Part shown: one piece after another, positions 28,575 to 37,594 of the stretch | How positions within the stretch are numbered: position 1 is the first letter of the stretch | Layout: each line of letters opens with the position of its first letter | Assembly: GCF_002237365.1 (NCBI RefSeq) | Contig: NZ_NMUO01000010.1 | Span: 1 to 63,420, forward strand | Direction of reading: 5' to 3' | Length of the DNA: 63,420 nt | Origin: Zobellella denitrificans | GTDB lineage: Bacteria; Pseudomonadota; Gammaproteobacteria; Enterobacterales; Aeromonadaceae | Position numbers and translations under genes: made by a program | Notes under the pieces: generated by a model | Told to the model about the DNA's origin: nothing | Databases searched by the model: none | What the model saw: only the letters and a program-made list of their open reading frames with translations

Positions 28575-28708
28575 CCGTTTCTCCTGACTCGTGCGGTTAT
28601 CACTGTTGGGGCTAGAGTTTACCCCCAAGGCGCGGCCCGGCCTAGCCCCGGTGAGGAAGTTATCAACATTTTTTTATCTTTATGTTGAAAAGTTCACAAA
28701 AAGTTGAA

Positions 28709-28736
28709 GGGAGCATAACAAGCTCATCATGCTCCC
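28709..28736. repeat. Inverted repeat between glyA and torD-like gene
   Basis: GGGAGCAT and ATGCTCCC form perfect 8-bp arms around a 12-base loop, in the divergent gap. No T run follows, so it is more likely an operator or structural element than a terminator. The AT-rich stretch 28660-28705 beside it probably holds the glyA promoter (TTGTGA-N17-TAAAAA on the minus strand is a candidate). Confidence 0.45.
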
Positions 28737-28850
28737 GCTACCGGGCCACGGGCTGGATATAGCGCCCAAACCCGATAGAATAGGCGTTTTCGCCCGTGGC
28801 GACGGGATCCGCCGGCCGCGCCGGGCACCCAAACAAATGTTGAGGGGAAT

Positions 28851-29480
28851 ATGCAAGATTTCATGGTTACCTCGCACCGCCGAGCCGAACTCTATCACTG
28901 GTTTACCGCCCTCTTCGCCGCCCCCCTGGCCGACAGCGAGATCCGCGAGTTCAGCGGCTACGACATGCACGCCTTCCTGGACAGCCTGGCCACCCTGGAT
29001 CCCCTGAAGGCCGCCACCGAGGCCTTTCGCCGGCAGGCCGAGCGGGTGGCCCGGCTGAAAAAACCCCATGCGGAACTGACTGAGCAGTACGGCCGGCTGT
29101 TCGGCCAACCCTCGCTGCTGGACACCTCGACCCTGGCGCCGCCGGAAGACGAAGCCCTGGTGCTGATGTCGGTGCTGCTCAAGCAGCATGGCACGCACCT
29201 GGACGATGACGATCCACTCAATGTCTGCAACCAGCTGGAAATGATGGGCACCCTGGCCCTGGCCGCCGCCGGTGCCGCCGAGCGGGGGGACGAGCCGGCA
29301 CGCCGGGCCCTGCTCGACCAGCAGCGGGAGCTGGCCAACCAGCTGATCATCGGCTGGCTGCCCACCTTCGCGGCCGCCTGCCGGGAGCAGGACGAGTTCG
29401 GCTTCTATGCCGCCGCCGCCGAACTGCTGCAGGCCATGTTCAGCATGGATCTGCACTACCTCAACAACGTGGCCGACTGA
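28851..29480 (+). CDS. TorD/NarJ-family molecular chaperone
   Basis: A 209-residue all-helical cytosolic protein of the TorD/DmsD family. These chaperones bind twin-arginine signal peptides and help insert molybdenum cofactor into oxidoreductases. The helical pattern and HAELTEQYGRLFGQPS and DDPLNVCNQLEMMGTLA regions fit. No molybdoenzyme gene is adjacent, so the client is unknown. GAGGGG precedes the ATG. The stop overlaps the next gene by one base. Confidence 0.85.
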   Translation: MQDFMVTSHRRAELYHWFTALFAAPLADSEIREFSGYDMHAFLDSLATLDPLKAATEAFRRQAERVARLKKPHAELTEQYGRLFGQPSLLDTSTLAPPEDEALVLMSVLLKQHGTHLDDDDPLNVCNQLEMMGTLALAAAGAAERGDEPARRALLDQQRELANQLIIGWLPTFAAACREQDEFGFYAAAAELLQAMFSMDLHYLNNVAD

Positions 29481-29830
29481 TGCGTTACCAAAAGAACAGG
29501 CCCGCCGAGGCCTCGCCCCAGACCCAGAGCGAGGCCGAGCGCATCGCCCGGGCCACCCAACGCCCGGGCCAGACCAAGGAGCAGACCCGGCTGATCGCCC
29601 AGGGCATCCAGAAGGGCATAGAGGAATACAAGAAGCAGCAGAAGGCGAAGGCCCGCGCCGCCGACAAGGCGCGCAAACAGCAGGCCCGCCGCCAGGATGA
29701 AGATGCGGCGGACGAGGCCTTGCCGCTGGACGAGGCGCAGGCCCCGTCATCCAGCGCCCTGCTGCCCTGGCTGCTGCTGGCGCTGAGCTGGCTCGGCTTC
29801 GGCCTCTATCTCTGGCTCATGCGCGGCTGA
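29480..29830 (+). CDS. DUF2956-family membrane-anchored protein
   Basis: A 116-residue protein with a highly charged N-terminal two thirds (QTKEQTRLIAQGIQKGIEEYKKQQKAKARAADKARKQ region, predicted helix) and a C-terminal membrane helix (about 95-113), so it is tail-anchored. It matches the DUF2956 pattern of unknown function. It overlaps the chaperone gene by one base and yqaA by one base, suggesting a coupled three-gene operon. Confidence 0.8.
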   Translation: MRYQKNRPAEASPQTQSEAERIARATQRPGQTKEQTRLIAQGIQKGIEEYKKQQKAKARAADKARKQQARRQDEDAADEALPLDEAQAPSSSALLPWLLLALSWLGFGLYLWLMRG

Positions 29831-30258
29831 TGGATTTTTTTATCGTCTTCGCCAGCAGCCTGCTGGCCGCCACCGTGGCCCCCTTCGCTTCCGAGGTGGT
29901 GCTGACGGCGGTGCTCAGCCGCCAGCCCGACGCCGCCGTGCTGCTCTGGGCCCTGGCCAGCGTGGGCAACACCCTGGGTTCGGTGGTCAACTGGTGGCTG
30001 GGCAAGTACCTGCTGCACTACCAGGACAGGCGCTGGTTTCCGGTCAAGCCGGTGCAGCTGGCCCGGGCCCAGCACTGGTTCAACCGCTTCGGGGTCTGGA
30101 CCCTGCTGCTGGGCTGGCTGCCGGTGGTGGGCGATCCCCTCACCTTTATCGCCGGGGTGATGCGGGTGCGGCTGGCCCTGTTCGTGACCCTGGTGTTTAT
30201 CGGCAAGGCCGGCCGCTACCTTACCGTGATCTGGTTCGCCGAGCGGTTGTTGCTGTAA
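29830..30258 (+). CDS. YqaA-family inner-membrane protein (VTT/DedA-like)
   Basis: A 142-residue protein with about four hydrophobic segments and the family stretches APFASEVVLTA and GNTLGSVVNWWLGK. It resembles E. coli YqaA of the VTT/SNARE-associated superfamily, whose members handle lipids or maintain the envelope. The exact function is unknown. It is the last gene of the torD-DUF2956 operon. Confidence 0.87.
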   Translation: MDFFIVFASSLLAATVAPFASEVVLTAVLSRQPDAAVLLWALASVGNTLGSVVNWWLGKYLLHYQDRRWFPVKPVQLARAQHWFNRFGVWTLLLGWLPVVGDPLTFIAGVMRVRLALFVTLVFIGKAGRYLTVIWFAERLLL

Positions 30259-30316
30259 CCCGGGCAAGCGTCGCCCCCCGACCGGATGTCAGTCCACCCG
30301 GCAAGTCACGGGCGAG

Positions 30317-32002
30317 TCAGTTTCCCACCTTGCGCACCGGCTCTCGGCTGCGCTGTGCTGTTTCCCAGTTGGGGGCAAGCCCGATCTCCACTTCCGACGC
30401 GGTCAAGGGTTCACACCCGCGGACCAAATCGGCAGCTCGCTCGGCCAGCATAATGGTCGGCGCATTGAGATTACCGTTAGGCTCGGTGGGGAACACCGAC
30501 GAATCGATCACCCTCAGCCCCTGGAGGCCGTGAACACGCAGTTCGGAGTCGACTACCGCCATCTCGTCTTCGCCCATGCGGCAGGTGCCGCAGGGGTGAT
30601 AAGTGCTTTCCAGGTTGTCGCGCACGAAGGCATCGATCTCCGCATCGCTTTGCACCTCGGGGCCGGGGGCGATCTCCCGATCGCGGAAAGGATCCATCGC
30701 CGGCTGGCCGATGATTTCCCGGGTCAGTCGCACACAGCGGCGAAAGCCTTCCCTGTCCTCTTCCCGTTGCAGGTAGTTGAAGAGGATCCGCGGATGCTCG
30801 TAAGGGTCGGCCGAGCGGGCCCGTACATATCCCCGGCTCTTTGGCTTGTTCGGCCCGGTCAACACCATGAAACCATGGCCCTTGATCGGCTTGTTGCCAT
30901 CGTAACGCATGGCGGCGGGTAAGAAATGAAACTGGATGTCGGGCCAGCGCAGTCCCTGCTCGGAGCGGATAAAGCCCCCCGCCTCAAAGTGATTGGTGGC
31001 ACCCAGGCCATCCTTGAACAACAGCCAGCGCAGACCAATCATCAGCTTGCTCAGCGGATCCATCTTGCCGTTCAGGGTCAGCGGTTGCTTGCAGCCAAAC
31101 TGGATGTAGACCTCCGCATGATCCTGCAGGTTCTCACCGACGCCGGGCAGCTCATGCTGCAGTTCGATACCGGCCTGACGCAGCACGTCGGCCGGGCCTA
31201 TGCCGGAGCGTTGCAGCAGATGCGGTGAACCTATGGGTCCGGATGCCACCAGCACTTCACGGTTGCAATAGACCCGGTGCATCCTGCCCGCGCAGTCGTA
31301 TTCGACCCCGACCGCGCGCTTGCCTTCAAGGAGGATCCGCCGCGTCATGGCCTGGGTGACCACGGTCAGGTTGGGCCGTCCCATTGCCGGTCGCAGGTAG
31401 GCGTTGGCGGTAGAGCAACGCACCCCGTTTTTCACCGTCATGTGCATGGCACCGAAGCCTTCCTGCATAAAGCCATTGGTGTCCTCGGTCTTGATATACC
31501 CCGCCTCGACCCCGGCCTCGACCCAGGCGCGATACAATGGGTTCTGCATCCGATTGCCGTTGGTGGTGCCAAGGGGACCGGCGTCCCCCCGATAGTCGTC
31601 CCCTCCCAGTTCGTAACTCTCGGCCCGCTTGAAATAGGGCAGACAATGGCGGTAACCCCAGCCTCTGGCGCCGAGCTGCTCCCATTCATCAAAGTCATAG
31701 GCATGGCCCCGAATGTATACCAGCCCATTGATCGACGAAGACCCCCCCAACACCTTTCCCCTTGGGCAGTGCACGCGCCGCCCGTTGAGAAAGGGCTCCG
31801 GCTCGGTCTGATAGCGCCAGTTGAACTTCTTGGTATTCATTGGAATCGAGAAGGCGCTGGGCATCTGGATCAGCACACTGCGATCGCTGCCGCCATACTC
31901 CAGCACCAGCACCGAGGTGGCGGGGTCTTCGCTCAGGCGGTTAGCCAGCACACAGCCGGCAGAGCCCGCCCCCACTATGATGTAGTCGTAATGCTTAGTC
32001 AT
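30317..32002 (-). CDS. GMC-family FAD-dependent alcohol dehydrogenase (choline-dehydrogenase-like)
   Basis: A 561-residue flavoprotein. The FAD-binding [13 protein letters not shown] (about 10-22), the GMC signature near [21 protein letters not shown], and the C-terminal catalytic region [10 protein letters not shown] with [10 protein letters not shown] are intact. It should oxidise a primary alcohol to an aldehyde. It overlaps the NCS1 permease gene by 8 bp and ends an operon with an aldehyde dehydrogenase and a ureohydrolase, so a guanidino alcohol is a better guess than choline; no betaine genes are adjacent. The start was chosen at [13 protein letters not shown]. Confidence 0.9.
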   Translation of the reverse strand: MTKHYDYIIVGAGSAGCVLANRLSEDPATSVLVLEYGGSDRSVLIQMPSAFSIPMNTKKFNWRYQTEPEPFLNGRRVHCPRGKVLGGSSSINGLVYIRGHAYDFDEWEQLGARGWGYRHCLPYFKRAESYELGGDDYRGDAGPLGTTNGNRMQNPLYRAWVEAGVEAGYIKTEDTNGFMQEGFGAMHMTVKNGVRCSTANAYLRPAMGRPNLTVVTQAMTRRILLEGKRAVGVEYDCAGRMHRVYCNREVLVASGPIGSPHLLQRSGIGPADVLRQAGIELQHELPGVGENLQDHAEVYIQFGCKQPLTLNGKMDPLSKLMIGLRWLLFKDGLGATNHFEAGGFIRSEQGLRWPDIQFHFLPAAMRYDGNKPIKGHGFMVLTGPNKPKSRGYVRARSADPYEHPRILFNYLQREEDREGFRRCVRLTREIIGQPAMDPFRDREIAPGPEVQSDAEIDAFVRDNLESTYHPCGTCRMGEDEMAVVDSELRVHGLQGLRVIDSSVFPTEPNGNLNAPTIMLAERAADLVRGCEPLTASEVEIGLAPNWETAQRSREPVRKVGN

Positions 32003-33476
32003 TGCTGAAACCTCGTACATTGGAATCGAGCATCTCGGCCCGCCCTTGGTCGCCCTGAGGGTAGGCCCCCCAGCCCAGGCGGGCGGCAAGCGCCCGGGTC
32101 AGGCCATAGTGCAATAGCCCGGCGAGGGCGCAGGACGGGATGGAAGCCGAAATGAAGGTGAACAACTCGGTGTTGGCCAGGGTCTGCGGGTTAAACAGCA
32201 CCACGTAGATGGCGAAACCAGCCACCAGTGCCACCAGGGCTATCGGATTGATGCCTTTCCAGTAGTGATAGGGCGATTGCCGCTCATGGGTATAGAGGTA
32301 GCGCAGGTTCAGGCGTTGACGGCGCAGAAAAAAGTAATCGGCAATACCGATCCCCGCCAGCGCACTGTTCAGCGCGGAGGTCCATACCAGGAAGATAAAG
32401 AAGCCGTCGTAGATGCCCGGGCCAAGGAGCACGATCAGCACCGGCACTATGCAAAACGCCACCACCAGCAATTCCCACTTCAGCGCCCGTAGCCCGGCAC
32501 CGGCGAGCTGACGCAGCCCGACAATAGCGGTGTAGAGGATGTTGATCATGCTGGTCACGTTGGCGAAGGCCACAAAGCCCAGGGCGATAATGCCGAACAC
32601 CAGACCACCGATGTGCGTCATCCACACCGTCGGATCACTGTTGCCGAGTGCCGCCGCCGCCAGCAGGCCCACCACTTCGCCCAGCGCCGCCGCACAGAAT
32701 ATACCAATGATGTTCGGCCAGAACGCCGTCCGCTGGTTCTTGCTCAACCGGGCCAGGTTGCCGATATAGGGCCACCAGGAAAAGCCGGCCGCCATGTTCA
32801 CTTCCACCGCGATCATGAAGTTGACGCGTTTACTGTCGAAGGGCGCATCCAGAGCCGGCAGAGCCATCAGTTCGGCAAACGAATGCTGGCCAAGGATCAG
32901 ATAAAGCATGACCCCCATGATCAGCACCAGGGCGGGAGCGACTATGGTATTGAACACCTTGATCGAGGTCGGTCCCCTGGCCACCACCAATGCGGTGAGC
33001 AGGATGGCAAAGGCACCGGCTGCCAGCACCAGGACACCATTGGGATCCGTCTGGTGATCGCTGATCAGCGAGCCCAGGCCATCGATGGAACGGCCGAACA
33101 TCAGCCCCAGTACGGCCAGCCAGCCCATGGTCAGCAGTACCACCGCCAGGACGTAGACCAGACGGCTGCCATTGGCGCCGAACATGCTGCGCAGGAAGGT
33201 GAACTGCTCGGTGCCATACTTGCCGCAGGGCACGCAGGTCGAGAAGGTCGCCAGCAATACCCCCAGAATATTGCCGATGATGATGGCGGCAATACCTTCC
33301 CTCGGACCGACAAACAGCGCGGTCGCACCGCCGATCAGGAAGGCCCAGGTAGCAATGGCCAGGGCCGAGTTGGCATAGCTGAACTCCCAGAAGCCCCACA
33401 CCCGCTCGGAGGGCAGCAGCGGCGTGTCACCGCGTTCCGCCTCCAGGCTGTGATTGATGTGCTCATGCTGCGTCAT
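31995..33476 (-). CDS. NCS1-family permease
   Basis: A 493-residue inner-membrane transporter with about 12 helices and the nucleobase:cation symporter-1 pattern ([23 protein letters not shown] near the N-terminus, [19 protein letters not shown] near 235-255). NCS1 proteins import nucleobases, allantoin, hydantoins and related compact nitrogen compounds. Here it probably imports the operon substrate. It starts only 3 bp after the 57-residue membrane protein, suggesting the two form a complex. Confidence 0.88.
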   Translation of the reverse strand: MTQHEHINHSLEAERGDTPLLPSERVWGFWEFSYANSALAIATWAFLIGGATALFVGPREGIAAIIIGNILGVLLATFSTCVPCGKYGTEQFTFLRSMFGANGSRLVYVLAVVLLTMGWLAVLGLMFGRSIDGLGSLISDHQTDPNGVLVLAAGAFAILLTALVVARGPTSIKVFNTIVAPALVLIMGVMLYLILGQHSFAELMALPALDAPFDSKRVNFMIAVEVNMAAGFSWWPYIGNLARLSKNQRTAFWPNIIGIFCAAALGEVVGLLAAAALGNSDPTVWMTHIGGLVFGIIALGFVAFANVTSMINILYTAIVGLRQLAGAGLRALKWELLVVAFCIVPVLIVLLGPGIYDGFFIFLVWTSALNSALAGIGIADYFFLRRQRLNLRYLYTHERQSPYHYWKGINPIALVALVAGFAIYVVLFNPQTLANTELFTFISASIPSCALAGLLHYGLTRALAARLGWGAYPQGDQGRAEMLDSNVRGFSND

Positions 33477-33479
33477 GAC

Positions 33480-33653
33480 TCAGTACCCCCACAGGTAGCA
33501 GCCGATGACCAGTACCAGCGTCATCAGGATGATGGCGATGTAGTCCGCCGCGCGCAGCGCACCAGGCCATTCATCGTTCTTCTCCATTTCCTCGTAGACG
33601 CGTATACGCCTTTCCAGCTCCTGAGCCCTTGCGATGTCTGCTTGATTTTTCAT
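33480..33653 (-). CDS. Small single-helix membrane protein, possible NCS1 permease subunit
   Basis: A 57-residue protein. A charged N-terminal helix (about 5-30, ARAQELERRIRVYEEMEKND) is followed by one membrane segment (about 37-56). AGGAGG lies 10 bp before the ATG. Its stop is 3 bp from the permease start. The layout mirrors other small-membrane-protein/symporter pairs, such as yhdT-panF at 45293-46979 in this window. I recall a similar small gene beside the transporter near gbuA in P. aeruginosa. I do not recognise a named family. Confidence 0.75.
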   Translation of the reverse strand: MKNQADIARAQELERRIRVYEEMEKNDEWPGALRAADYIAIILMTLVLVIGCYLWGY

Positions 33654-33755
33654 CGGGGTATAACCTCCTGGTTGTTTCCGGTGGTGCTCTGGCGAGCGCC
33701 GCGATGCATCCGGCATCTGATGTCTGTGCTGGCTGGTGATGGCCTGGCGTGCTGC

Positions 33756-35264
33756 TCAGGGCAGCGTTATCCAGACCGCCTTGGTCTCCAGCAGGTAGTC
33801 GAGCTGTTCAGCGCCAAGATCCTTGCCATAACCGGACTGCTTGTAGCCGCCGAACGGCATAGACGGATCTATGGTGCTGTGCGCGTTGACATACACGGTG
33901 CCTGCCTGCAACAGCGGGATCAGGCGGTGAACTCGCCCGAGATCGTTGGAGTAAAGGGCCGCCGCCAGCCCGAAGGGCGAGTCGTTGGCCAGCGCCACGG
34001 CTTGCTCTTCATCGTCGAAAGGAGCCGTGACCAGAACGGGACCGAAAATTTCTTCCCGCACAATGCGCATATCATTACGACAGTTCACGAAGACGGTCGG
34101 CTCGACGAAATAGCCGGGCCCCTCGGCTGGCTGCCCCCCGTAGTAGAGTTCGGCGCCTTCTCGCCGGCCGATCTCGATATAATCCAGCACCCGTTCCTGC
34201 TGCTGCCTGGAGACCAGCGGGCCGATAAAACAGTCGGGGTCCAGGCCCGGCGCCAGTTTCAAAGTGCGGGTGTAGTCAACGAACTCGCGCAGGAACTGGT
34301 CATAGATACTGCGATGGACATAGGCCCGGGTACCGGCATCACAGACCTGGCCGGAATTGAAGAAGGCGCCATTGGCCACGGCCCGGGCGGCAGCGGCGAC
34401 ATCGGCGTCGGCCAGCACCAGCACCGGCGACTTGCCGCCCAGCTCCAGGGTCAGCCGCTTCATTTGATCCATGGCCGCCTTGCCCACGGTGCAGCCCACC
34501 GGAGTGGAGCCGGTAAAACTCAGCTTGTCGATACCCGGATGGGTCGACATGGCCTCACCCACCACGCTGCCGCGACCGGTGACGATATTGACCACCCCAT
34601 CCGGAATGCCGGCTTCCTGCACCAGTTCGGCGAAGCGCAGCGCTGACAGCGAGGTCAGCTCGGCCGGTTTGACCACCAGGGTACAACCGCATGCCAGTGC
34701 CGCCCCAAGCTTCCAGGACAGGGTCTGCAACGGGAAGTTCCAGGGCACGATGACACCGACCACGCCAACCGGCTCCTTGCGCGTGTAGGCCAGATAATTG
34801 CCCGGCAGAGAAGGCTCTGCGGTGCGGCCGTGGATCTTGCTGGCCCAACCGGCGAAATATCGGAAGGTGTCGATGGTGCCCTGGATATCAACCTCCCGGG
34901 CCTGGACAACGGATTTGCCCGTGTCGATGGACTCGAGTTCGGCCAACTCCGCGGCATTCAGCTCGATCAAATCGGCCAGCCGATGCAACAGCCGCTCCCG
35001 CTCGAGCGGTTTGAGCCGACGCCAGGCTCCACCGTCGAACTGGGCGCGGGCGGCCTGCACAGCCCGTTCAAGATCGGCCCTGGTGGCCATGGGAATACGA
35101 GTCAGCACACCCTCGGTATAAGGCTCGACAACCTCGGCGCTGGCGCCGTCGCTGGCCTCCACCCAGGCACCACCGATAAACATCTTCTGGGGCTTGGTGA
35201 GGAATCGCTGCGTCGCTTCGCTGATCCCGAAATGCTGTAAGTAGTGCTTTACCTTGCTGTCCAT
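33756..35264 (-). CDS. NAD(P)-dependent aldehyde dehydrogenase
   Basis: A 502-residue ALDH-superfamily enzyme. The VPWNFPLQT cofactor motif, general-base Glu in LELGGKSP and nucleophile Cys in NSGQVCDAGTR are all present. It oxidises an aldehyde to the acid. In the operon it fits between the GMC alcohol dehydrogenase and the ureohydrolase; 4-guanidinobutyraldehyde is a plausible substrate (inference). GGAG lies 8-10 bp before the chosen ATG. The gap from the ureohydrolase is 69 bp. Confidence 0.92.
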   Translation of the reverse strand: MDSKVKHYLQHFGISEATQRFLTKPQKMFIGGAWVEASDGASAEVVEPYTEGVLTRIPMATRADLERAVQAARAQFDGGAWRRLKPLERERLLHRLADLIELNAAELAELESIDTGKSVVQAREVDIQGTIDTFRYFAGWASKIHGRTAEPSLPGNYLAYTRKEPVGVVGVIVPWNFPLQTLSWKLGAALACGCTLVVKPAELTSLSALRFAELVQEAGIPDGVVNIVTGRGSVVGEAMSTHPGIDKLSFTGSTPVGCTVGKAAMDQMKRLTLELGGKSPVLVLADADVAAAARAVANGAFFNSGQVCDAGTRAYVHRSIYDQFLREFVDYTRTLKLAPGLDPDCFIGPLVSRQQQERVLDYIEIGRREGAELYYGGQPAEGPGYFVEPTVFVNCRNDMRIVREEIFGPVLVTAPFDDEEQAVALANDSPFGLAAALYSNDLGRVHRLIPLLQAGTVYVNAHSTIDPSMPFGGYKQSGYGKDLGAEQLDYLLETKAVWITLP

Positions 35265-35333
35265 GTCGTGTTCTCCAGTCTGCGCACGTCGGCGCTGGCA
35301 CATAGTGATTGTCTGGAAGCCCTGCGGGCGCAC

Positions 35334-36305
35334 TCAGCGCGCCCGTGCCCGCTCGTGAAAAATGAAGCCGATGCTGTTCATCAGCAGTTGCGCCGCCAGG
35401 ATCGACGTCATCCCTGTCGGATCGTAGGGTGGCGCCACTTCCACCAGATCCATGCCGACGATACGCCCCCGGCTGCGCCTGGCCAGCGCCTGTATGATTT
35501 CAAGCACCTCGTAATAGAGGAACCCGCCATGGCTGGGGGTACCGGTGCCGGGGGCAATGGAGGGATCGAACCCGTCGATGTCGATGGTGATGTAATAATC
35601 GATGCCCTGGGGGATCGTCTCCAGTACGCCGGCGGTACCGAGATGGCGCACATCCCGTACCGAAAGAATGTGCGAGCCGGCATCTCGGGCGGCCTGGTAG
35701 TCGTCGCGGTTGGAAGAGGAAACGTTGCGGATGCCCAGCTGCGTCATGCCGGTGATATGCGGCATCTCCGACGCACGCCGCAGCGGGTTTCCATGGCCGT
35801 AGCGCACGCCATGACGCTCATCGACAAAATCCAGGTGGGCATCGAAATGGATGATGTGAATGGGTCCCTGCCCCTCATAGGCCTTGATCACCGGGGCATG
35901 AATAGAATGATCTCCTCCCAGCACCACCGGCATGGCTCCGGCTCGCAGGATCTGGCGCACCGCGTACTCGATATTGGCATTGCTCCGATTCATATCGGTA
36001 TGCACGATGTCGGCATCCCCCACGTCGACCAGGCGGACATCCTCCGCGGTCAGATAGAGCACATCGTCCTCGTGGTCGTAGGCGCCCGCGTGTCCGAAGG
36101 AGAACAGGGTGGATGCCTCCCGGATCCCGCGCGGCCCAAAACGCGCCCCGGGCCGCCACTGGGTGCCCATGTCGTTTGGCGCACCGAGAATCGCCACGTC
36201 CGCATCGATGGCTTCCCAATCGGTGCAGACCGGCGACTTGGCAAAGGTGCAATGCCCCACAAATGGCAGGTTCAGGCGGCCGGATTCGTAACTGTTGTTC
36301 GACAT
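35334..36305 (-). CDS. Ureohydrolase (agmatinase / guanidinobutyrase family)
   Basis: A 323-residue binuclear-manganese enzyme that releases urea from a guanidino compound. All ligands are present: GGDH (His133), DAHLD (Asp155, His157, Asp159) and DID (Asp242, Asp244). First gene of the operon, divergent from a LysR gene. That layout, with the downstream NCS1 permease and small protein, resembles P. aeruginosa gbuA-gbuR, so 4-guanidinobutyrase is my preferred reading over agmatinase or guanidinopropionase. This rests on remembered gene order, not a search. Confidence 0.88.
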   Translation of the reverse strand: MSNNSYESGRLNLPFVGHCTFAKSPVCTDWEAIDADVAILGAPNDMGTQWRPGARFGPRGIREASTLFSFGHAGAYDHEDDVLYLTAEDVRLVDVGDADIVHTDMNRSNANIEYAVRQILRAGAMPVVLGGDHSIHAPVIKAYEGQGPIHIIHFDAHLDFVDERHGVRYGHGNPLRRASEMPHITGMTQLGIRNVSSSNRDDYQAARDAGSHILSVRDVRHLGTAGVLETIPQGIDYYITIDIDGFDPSIAPGTGTPSHGGFLYYEVLEIIQALARRSRGRIVGMDLVEVAPPYDPTGMTSILAAQLLMNSIGFIFHERARAR

Positions 36306-36450
36306 CGTTAGGCATCTCCATTGACTGACGGGAGCGACGCTGAAGCGCGACGCCGTTGACGTGACTATATGCGTGGATATTTGTAAAGAAAATGATAAAT
36401 TCCAGATATTCATATCGCATTTACCGATGCAATTAGTAGAGGAAACGGGC
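36306..36450. promoter_or_regulatory. Divergent LysR-controlled promoter region
   Basis: A 145-bp AT-rich gap between ureohydrolase and regulator genes. On the minus strand TATAGT (about 36363-36368) is a good -10 with a poor -35 (TTTTCT at 17 bp), as expected for an activator-dependent promoter. An imperfect dyad GAATATCTGGAATT (about 36399-36412) could be the LysR site. Confidence 0.4.
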
Positions 36451-37383
36451 GTGATACAGCTGCATGATGTCGATCTGAAACTGCTCAGGGTGTTCGCTAC
36501 CATCGTCAAATGCGGGGGGTTTTCCGCCGCCCAGGCGGCGCTCAACTCCGGTCAGTCGACCATCAGCGAACAGATGGCCCATCTGGAAGCCAGGCTGGGG
36601 GTCAAGCTCTGCCAGCGCGGGCGCAGCGGCTTTCGGCTGACCGAGCAAGGCGTGGCGGTGCACGAGGCGACCCTGCGGCTGCTCGCGGCGGTCGAAAATT
36701 TCTGTATGGACGCCGACGTGCTCAAACAGCAGATCAGCGGTAGGCTCAACCTGGGGATTATCGACAGCACCATCACAGATCCCGACTCCCCCATACCGCA
36801 AACCACCCAGCGCTTTGTGTCCAGGGGCCACGACGTCCATCTCAACGTGTACATCGGCTCGCCGGCGGAGCTGGAGGAGCGAGTGCTCGACGGGCGCCTG
36901 CATCTGGCCGTGGGGCACTTCCCTATTCATGTCTCCGGACTGTGCTATTCGAGGATCTATCAGGAAGTATCCGGACTGTTTTGCGGACGCCGCCATCCGC
37001 TTGACAGCCATCCGGCAGAGGGGGCCGAGCTGCTCAGGCAAATTGGCAACAGCCGTATCGTTGTCAGAGGCTACATGCAGGATCAGGAACTGGATCTGCT
37101 CAGAGTCGACAAGGCGGCCGCGACGGTGGACAACATAGAAGCCCTGGCTATCCTGATTATCTCTGGCGCCTATCTGGGTTTCCTGCCCGTGCACTTCGCC
37201 GCTCAGTGGGTAAAAACCGGCGACATGCGTCAGTTGGCCGCCACAGAGTTGCGGTTGATATCGCCCTTTGACGTTGTCACCCGTCGTGGCGTTACCCCAC
37301 CGCCTATCCTGCGTGCCTTTCTTGAGGATCTCTCGGCCTGTTCACGCAACGGCGGGCATTCCATTTCTCCGGGGCGGCCATAG
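36451..37383 (+). CDS. LysR-family transcriptional regulator
   Basis: A 310-residue protein. The winged helix-turn-helix is at the N-terminus (LKLLRVFATIVKCGGFSAAQAALNSGQSTIS region) and a LysR substrate domain follows. GTG at 36451 was chosen because AGAGGAA lies 7 bp upstream; an ATG at 36427 would add eight residues. It is transcribed away from the ureohydrolase operon and is its likely activator, by analogy with GbuR. Confidence 0.88.
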   Translation: MIQLHDVDLKLLRVFATIVKCGGFSAAQAALNSGQSTISEQMAHLEARLGVKLCQRGRSGFRLTEQGVAVHEATLRLLAAVENFCMDADVLKQQISGRLNLGIIDSTITDPDSPIPQTTQRFVSRGHDVHLNVYIGSPAELEERVLDGRLHLAVGHFPIHVSGLCYSRIYQEVSGLFCGRRHPLDSHPAEGAELLRQIGNSRIVVRGYMQDQELDLLRVDKAAATVDNIEALAILIISGAYLGFLPVHFAAQWVKTGDMRQLAATELRLISPFDVVTRRGVTPPPILRAFLEDLSACSRNGGHSISPGRP

Positions 37384-37594
37384 CGTAGAAGGCAATGTGA
37401 AAATTCAGATAAATACGTCCACCCTTAACGATTCCCCGATAAGGCTGGCCAGTGGCCGGCGGTTTGTCTTTTGGTCGTGAGTTTTTAGATAGCCACGCCT
37501 CCGGTCGAGGGCTCCTGTACTGCGACTAAAGTCGGCTGGACAGCCCCCGGGCGGCGGCGATACTGGAGGTGAACGCCGGGGCAAGGAGCCGCAC
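37384..37594 (+). promoter_or_regulatory. Leader of the DUF294 gene with a CGACTAAAGTCG palindrome
   Basis: A non-coding gap of 211 bp. It carries a perfect 12-bp palindrome (37523-37534), about 60 bp before the start codon. This is a candidate operator for a regulator of acetate genes; the binding protein is unknown. Confidence 0.35.

Noticed and set aside
28575-28708. PurR or MetR box upstream of glyA
   Set aside because: No PurR-like palindrome; the TGAACTTTTCA sequence has a three-base spacer, whereas MetR sites need five.
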